Of a DNA stretch of 64,000 nucleotides, positions 61,650 through 64,000 are shown in pieces. The stretch is from assembly GCF_003478035.1 (NCBI RefSeq), contig NZ_QUEP01000009.1, forward strand, positions 421-64,420, in the 5' to 3' direction. The translations under genes and the position numbers were made by a program. How positions within the stretch are numbered: the first letter of the stretch is position 1; every line of letters starts with the position of its first letter. Origin of the DNA: Clostridium sp. OF03-18AA. GTDB taxonomy: Bacteria > Bacillota > Clostridia > Lachnospirales > Lachnospiraceae. The notes beneath the pieces are model-generated. The model searched no databases, was not told where the DNA came from, and was given only the letters and a program-made list of their open reading frames with translations.

Positions 61650-62906
61650 ATGTACGAGATTCAGACTGATGTGGTAATTGTAGGAGGAGGCCCGGCAGGC
61701 TTATCTGCCGCTGTGGCAGCAAAAAAAGAAGGAGCGGAGAAAGTCCTGATCATCGAAAGAGATGAAAAACTGGGTGGCATCTTACAGCAGTGTATCCATC
61801 CGGGATTCGGACTTACTTATTTCCATAAAGAGCTGACAGGTCCGGAGTATGCGGGACATTTCAAAGAAGAGGCGCTGGCACTTGGCGCGGAAGTATTATT
61901 AAATTCCATGGTGCTGGAGGTTATTCCGGAAGAGAGCGCAGTGATCTGTGTAAACTCCGAATACGGAATGACAAAGGTAAAAGCCGGAAGCATCGTTCTT
62001 GCGATGGGATGCCGTGAGAGAACACGTGCGGGCATCATGATCCCGGGAACAAGACCGGCAGGCGTTTACACAGCAGGTGCTGCACAGCGTCTTGTTAACC
62101 GCCAGAACGCTGTAGTTGGAAAGAATATCGTGATCCTCGGTTCCGGTGATATCGGAATGATCATGGCGAGAAGAATGACACTGGAAGGTGCCCATGTCAT
62201 CGCTGTTGTGGAGCTGATGGACTTCCTTGCAGGTTTGACGAGAAATAAAGTTCAGTGCCTGGATGATTTTGGAATTCCGTTAAAACTTTCTCATACGGTG
62301 ACAAGAATTGTCGGAAACGAGAGAGTAGAGGGAGTTTATATCGCACAGGTTGATAAGGATAAAAAACCGATCCCGGAAACAGAAGAGTTTATTCCGTGTG
62401 ACACGCTGCTTCTGTCAGTTGGTCTGATCCCGGAGAATGAACTGAGCCGCGGTGCTGATGTGAAGATCTCCCGTATCACAAATGGACCGGAAGTAAACCA
62501 GTATATGCAGACATCCTGGGATAACGTATTTGCATGTGGAAATGTTGTTCATGTAAACGATCTTGTTGACAATGTAACCGTTGAGAGTATGAATGCAGGT
62601 GCATCTGCAGCCCGTTATGCGATGCACAAACTCCCGGAGGCAAACCGCGAGGTTCCGTCTGTGACAGGTGAAAATGTCCGCTATCTCTGCCCGCAGCGTG
62701 TAAAGATCGGTGAAGAAAATGAGACCGTCCGTTTGTTCTTCCGCGTCCTTCATCCGGAACTGGATGTTGTGATCCGTGTAAAGAGCGGAGATAAGGTACT
62801 CTCTGAGAAGAAGGCGAAGCGTGTAAATCCTGGTGAGATGTGCCATGTAGAAGTAAAAACAGCTGAAATCACCGGAGATGACGTAACGGTAGAAGTAGTG
62901 AAATAG
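61650..62906 (+). CDS. FAD/NAD(P)-dependent oxidoreductase, GlpB-like partner
   Basis: A 418-residue pyridine-nucleotide-disulphide oxidoreductase-type flavoprotein. VVIVGGGPAGLSAAVAAKKEG is the FAD fold, VILGSGDIGMIMARR-like IVILGSGDIGMIMARR the NAD fold, and FACGNVVHVNDLVD the FAD-binding C-terminal motif. It would pass electrons between GlpA and a carrier. In other Clostridia it stands between a glpA-like and a DUF1667 gene, as here. It starts 11 bases after the previous stop. Confidence 0.85.
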   Translation: MYEIQTDVVIVGGGPAGLSAAVAAKKEGAEKVLIIERDEKLGGILQQCIHPGFGLTYFHKELTGPEYAGHFKEEALALGAEVLLNSMVLEVIPEESAVICVNSEYGMTKVKAGSIVLAMGCRERTRAGIMIPGTRPAGVYTAGAAQRLVNRQNAVVGKNIVILGSGDIGMIMARRMTLEGAHVIAVVELMDFLAGLTRNKVQCLDDFGIPLKLSHTVTRIVGNERVEGVYIAQVDKDKKPIPETEEFIPCDTLLLSVGLIPENELSRGADVKISRITNGPEVNQYMQTSWDNVFACGNVVHVNDLVDNVTVESMNAGASAARYAMHKLPEANREVPSVTGENVRYLCPQRVKIGEENETVRLFFRVLHPELDVVIRVKSGDKVLSEKKAKRVNPGEMCHVEVKTAEITGDDVTVEVVK

Positions 62907-62922
62907 GAAGGATGGAGACAAG

Positions 62923-63279
62923 ATGGAGAAAGAGATTATCTGTACTGTCTGCCCGATGGGATGTCATATCACTGTAACAGGCGAAGGCGACCGGGTGGAT
63001 TCGATCACTGGATATACATGTAAGCGTGGAGAGGAGTACGGGAAGCAGGAATTTGCACATCCGGTAAGGATCCTCACAAGCACTGTGAAATTAGAGGGCG
63101 CAGATCAGCCGCTTCTTCCGGTACGCTCCGAAAAACCGGTTCCGAAGGAGCTGCTTGCGGACTGTATGAAAGTGTTAAAAGCAGTGGATGTGAAAGCACC
63201 GGTGAAGAGATATGATGTGATCGTTGAGAACATCTGCGGCTGCGGTGTCAATATCGTGGCATCTGACAGCGTCGGCTAG
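62923..63279 (+). CDS. DUF1667-domain protein
   Basis: A 118-residue protein matching DUF1667: ICTVCPMGCHITV at the N-terminus, CKRGEEYGKQEFAHPVR, then PVRSEKPVPKELL, and a C-terminal CGCGVNIVAS. The Cys pattern (CxxxxxC) suggests an iron-sulfur cluster or metal. It is typically the last gene of glpK-glpA-glpB-like sets and may be the electron-carrier subunit. A good ribosome site precedes it. Confidence 0.85.
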   Translation: MEKEIICTVCPMGCHITVTGEGDRVDSITGYTCKRGEEYGKQEFAHPVRILTSTVKLEGADQPLLPVRSEKPVPKELLADCMKVLKAVDVKAPVKRYDVIVENICGCGVNIVASDSVG

Positions 63280-63303
63280 GAAAAATATATAAGGAAAAGT
63301 GAG

Positions 63304-63352
63304 ACGGCTGCTCCGGAGAATGATAAAAGGATTCTCCGGACAGCCGTTTTTT
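63304..63352. terminator. Bidirectional terminator
   Basis: ACGGCTG-C-TCCGGAGAAT pairs with ATTCTCCGGA-CAGCCGT around a nine-base loop, T6 after it. It ends both the glycerol operon and the minus-strand peptidase gene. Confidence 0.85.
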
Positions 63353-64000
63353 CATGCATTCTTCTCAAGCCATAGTCTGAAATATTTCCTGATGACAGAA
63401 AACGGCATGGGTCCGAGATCGAGAAGAAATCTGTGAAATTCTTTTGCGGAGAACCGGTTCCCGAGTGCTTTTTCCGCCTCTTCCCGCATTTCCATGATCT
63501 CCACGTATCCCCCAGCGTATTCGAGATAGTTCGTGGGACTGTCAATCATTGTCTGCCAGAGCTCTTCTACCAGATCATCGTCTGCGTCAAAACAGGTGCG
63601 GATAAACGCGGCGGCCTGATCTTTGGACCAGCCGTCGTAGTTGATCCCGATGTCCAAAAGGGAGTGAAAACAGAGCGAAAAGGACCGCATGGCGGCATGA
63701 TAGGCGCTGGTTTCTGTGGAAACACCATTATCATAGGACCAGGCCAGATTTTCCACGTAAGTCGCCCAGCCTTCCGCTGCGCCGGAACAGGTCAGCAGGG
63801 CGGACAGTGGATGTTTCGCATGTTCCCGGAAATAGACTGTCTGGTAGAGATGTCCGGGGAAACCTTCATGGGCGAGCGTGGGATAAAGTTCATCCTCTGC
63901 GCCGGTACTGCCGTTATTGATATAGATCACATTCTGAGCGGGATCATCGAGCGGTGCGGTGAGATAAAATGCAGGACTCAACGCCGCTTCCAGCTGGGCC
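63352..64000 (-). CDS. DUF885-family metallopeptidase, partial
   Basis: C-terminal part of a larger protein; the 5' end lies beyond the right window edge, since the frame continues upstream (QLEAALSPAFYLTAP) without a stop. HEGFPGH holds the HExxH-like zinc motif, and EGWATYVENL the third ligand motif. The family DUF885 comprises predicted extracellular or cytoplasmic carboxypeptidase-like proteins with an M32-like fold. The stop lies beside a terminator. Confidence 0.85.
   Translation of the reverse strand, partial: AQLEAALSPAFYLTAPLDDPAQNVIYINNGSTGAEDELYPTLAHEGFPGHLYQTVYFREHAKHPLSALLTCSGAAEGWATYVENLAWSYDNGVSTETSAYHAAMRSFSLCFHSLLDIGINYDGWSKDQAAAFIRTCFDADDDLVEELWQTMIDSPTNYLEYAGGYVEIMEMREEAEKALGNRFSAKEFHRFLLDLGPMPFSVIRKYFRLWLEKNA

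Overview
The window looks like a chromosomal segment of a spore-forming Clostridia bacterium, most probably Lachnospiraceae. This rests on gene content, not on a database search: SpmA and SpmB spore maturation proteins, a FabK/FabT-type fatty acid system, a fused acetyl-CoA carboxyltransferase (AccD-AccA), a RicT/HolB/TrmN6/RsmI housekeeping block, DUF6273 and SpaA/Cna-B surface proteins, and a GlpK/GlpA/GlpB-like/DUF1667 set. I see no CRISPR array, no transposase, no integrase and no rRNA.

Layout. 1-500: four tRNA genes (Tyr, initiator Met, Phe, Lys) and two terminators. 531-5198: an AIM24-family protein (minus strand), an unknown lipoprotein, a small membrane protein, a DUF1003 protein and an Orn/Lys/Arg decarboxylase-family enzyme. 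5453-9873: guanylate-kinase-like protein, HolB, RicT, TrmN6 and RsmI. 10-11 kb: a small membrane protein whose promoter spacer contains a G9 tract, two strong hairpins, and an ECF S-component that seems to have lost its start. 11232-22179: a complete fatty acid synthesis operon (fabH, acpP, fabK, fabD, fabG, fabF, accB, fabZ, accC, accDA, and a second FabK-like flavoprotein). A TTTGA/TCAAA palindrome lies at its promoter. The matching MarR-type regulator (FabT-like) is about 39 kb away at 50072.

22.2-49.8 kb: spmA and spmB, normally adjacent, lie 26 kb apart. Between them are a five-gene nickel/peptide-type ABC importer behind a structured leader RNA, a compact type IV pilus-like machine (prepilin peptidase, GspF/PilC, three pseudopilins, PilB/GspE), a DUF6273 lipoprotein, a 1231-residue surface protein with cell-wall-binding repeats, a 3364-residue Cna-B adhesin ending in a sortase-like signal, a membrane-anchored companion, and an ArsC/Spx-like reductase. 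This interval is the accessory part of the window and the best place to look for a new system: pseudopilus genes and giant adhesins side by side.

50-56.4 kb: the FabT-like regulator, a decayed substrate-binding protein gene, a nitroreductase, a sodium:solute symporter with a gamma-glutamyltransferase-family Ntn hydrolase, and an isochorismatase-family hydrolase. 56.7-63.3 kb: AraC and DeoR regulators that overlap, then a glycerol kinase / glycerol-3-phosphate dehydrogenase set. The window ends inside a DUF885-type metallopeptidase gene on the minus strand.

A diverged intergenic repeat occurs three times (about 8.9, 19.1 and 49.9 kb). Several intergenic regions carry long, well-formed hairpins that could be regulatory RNAs.
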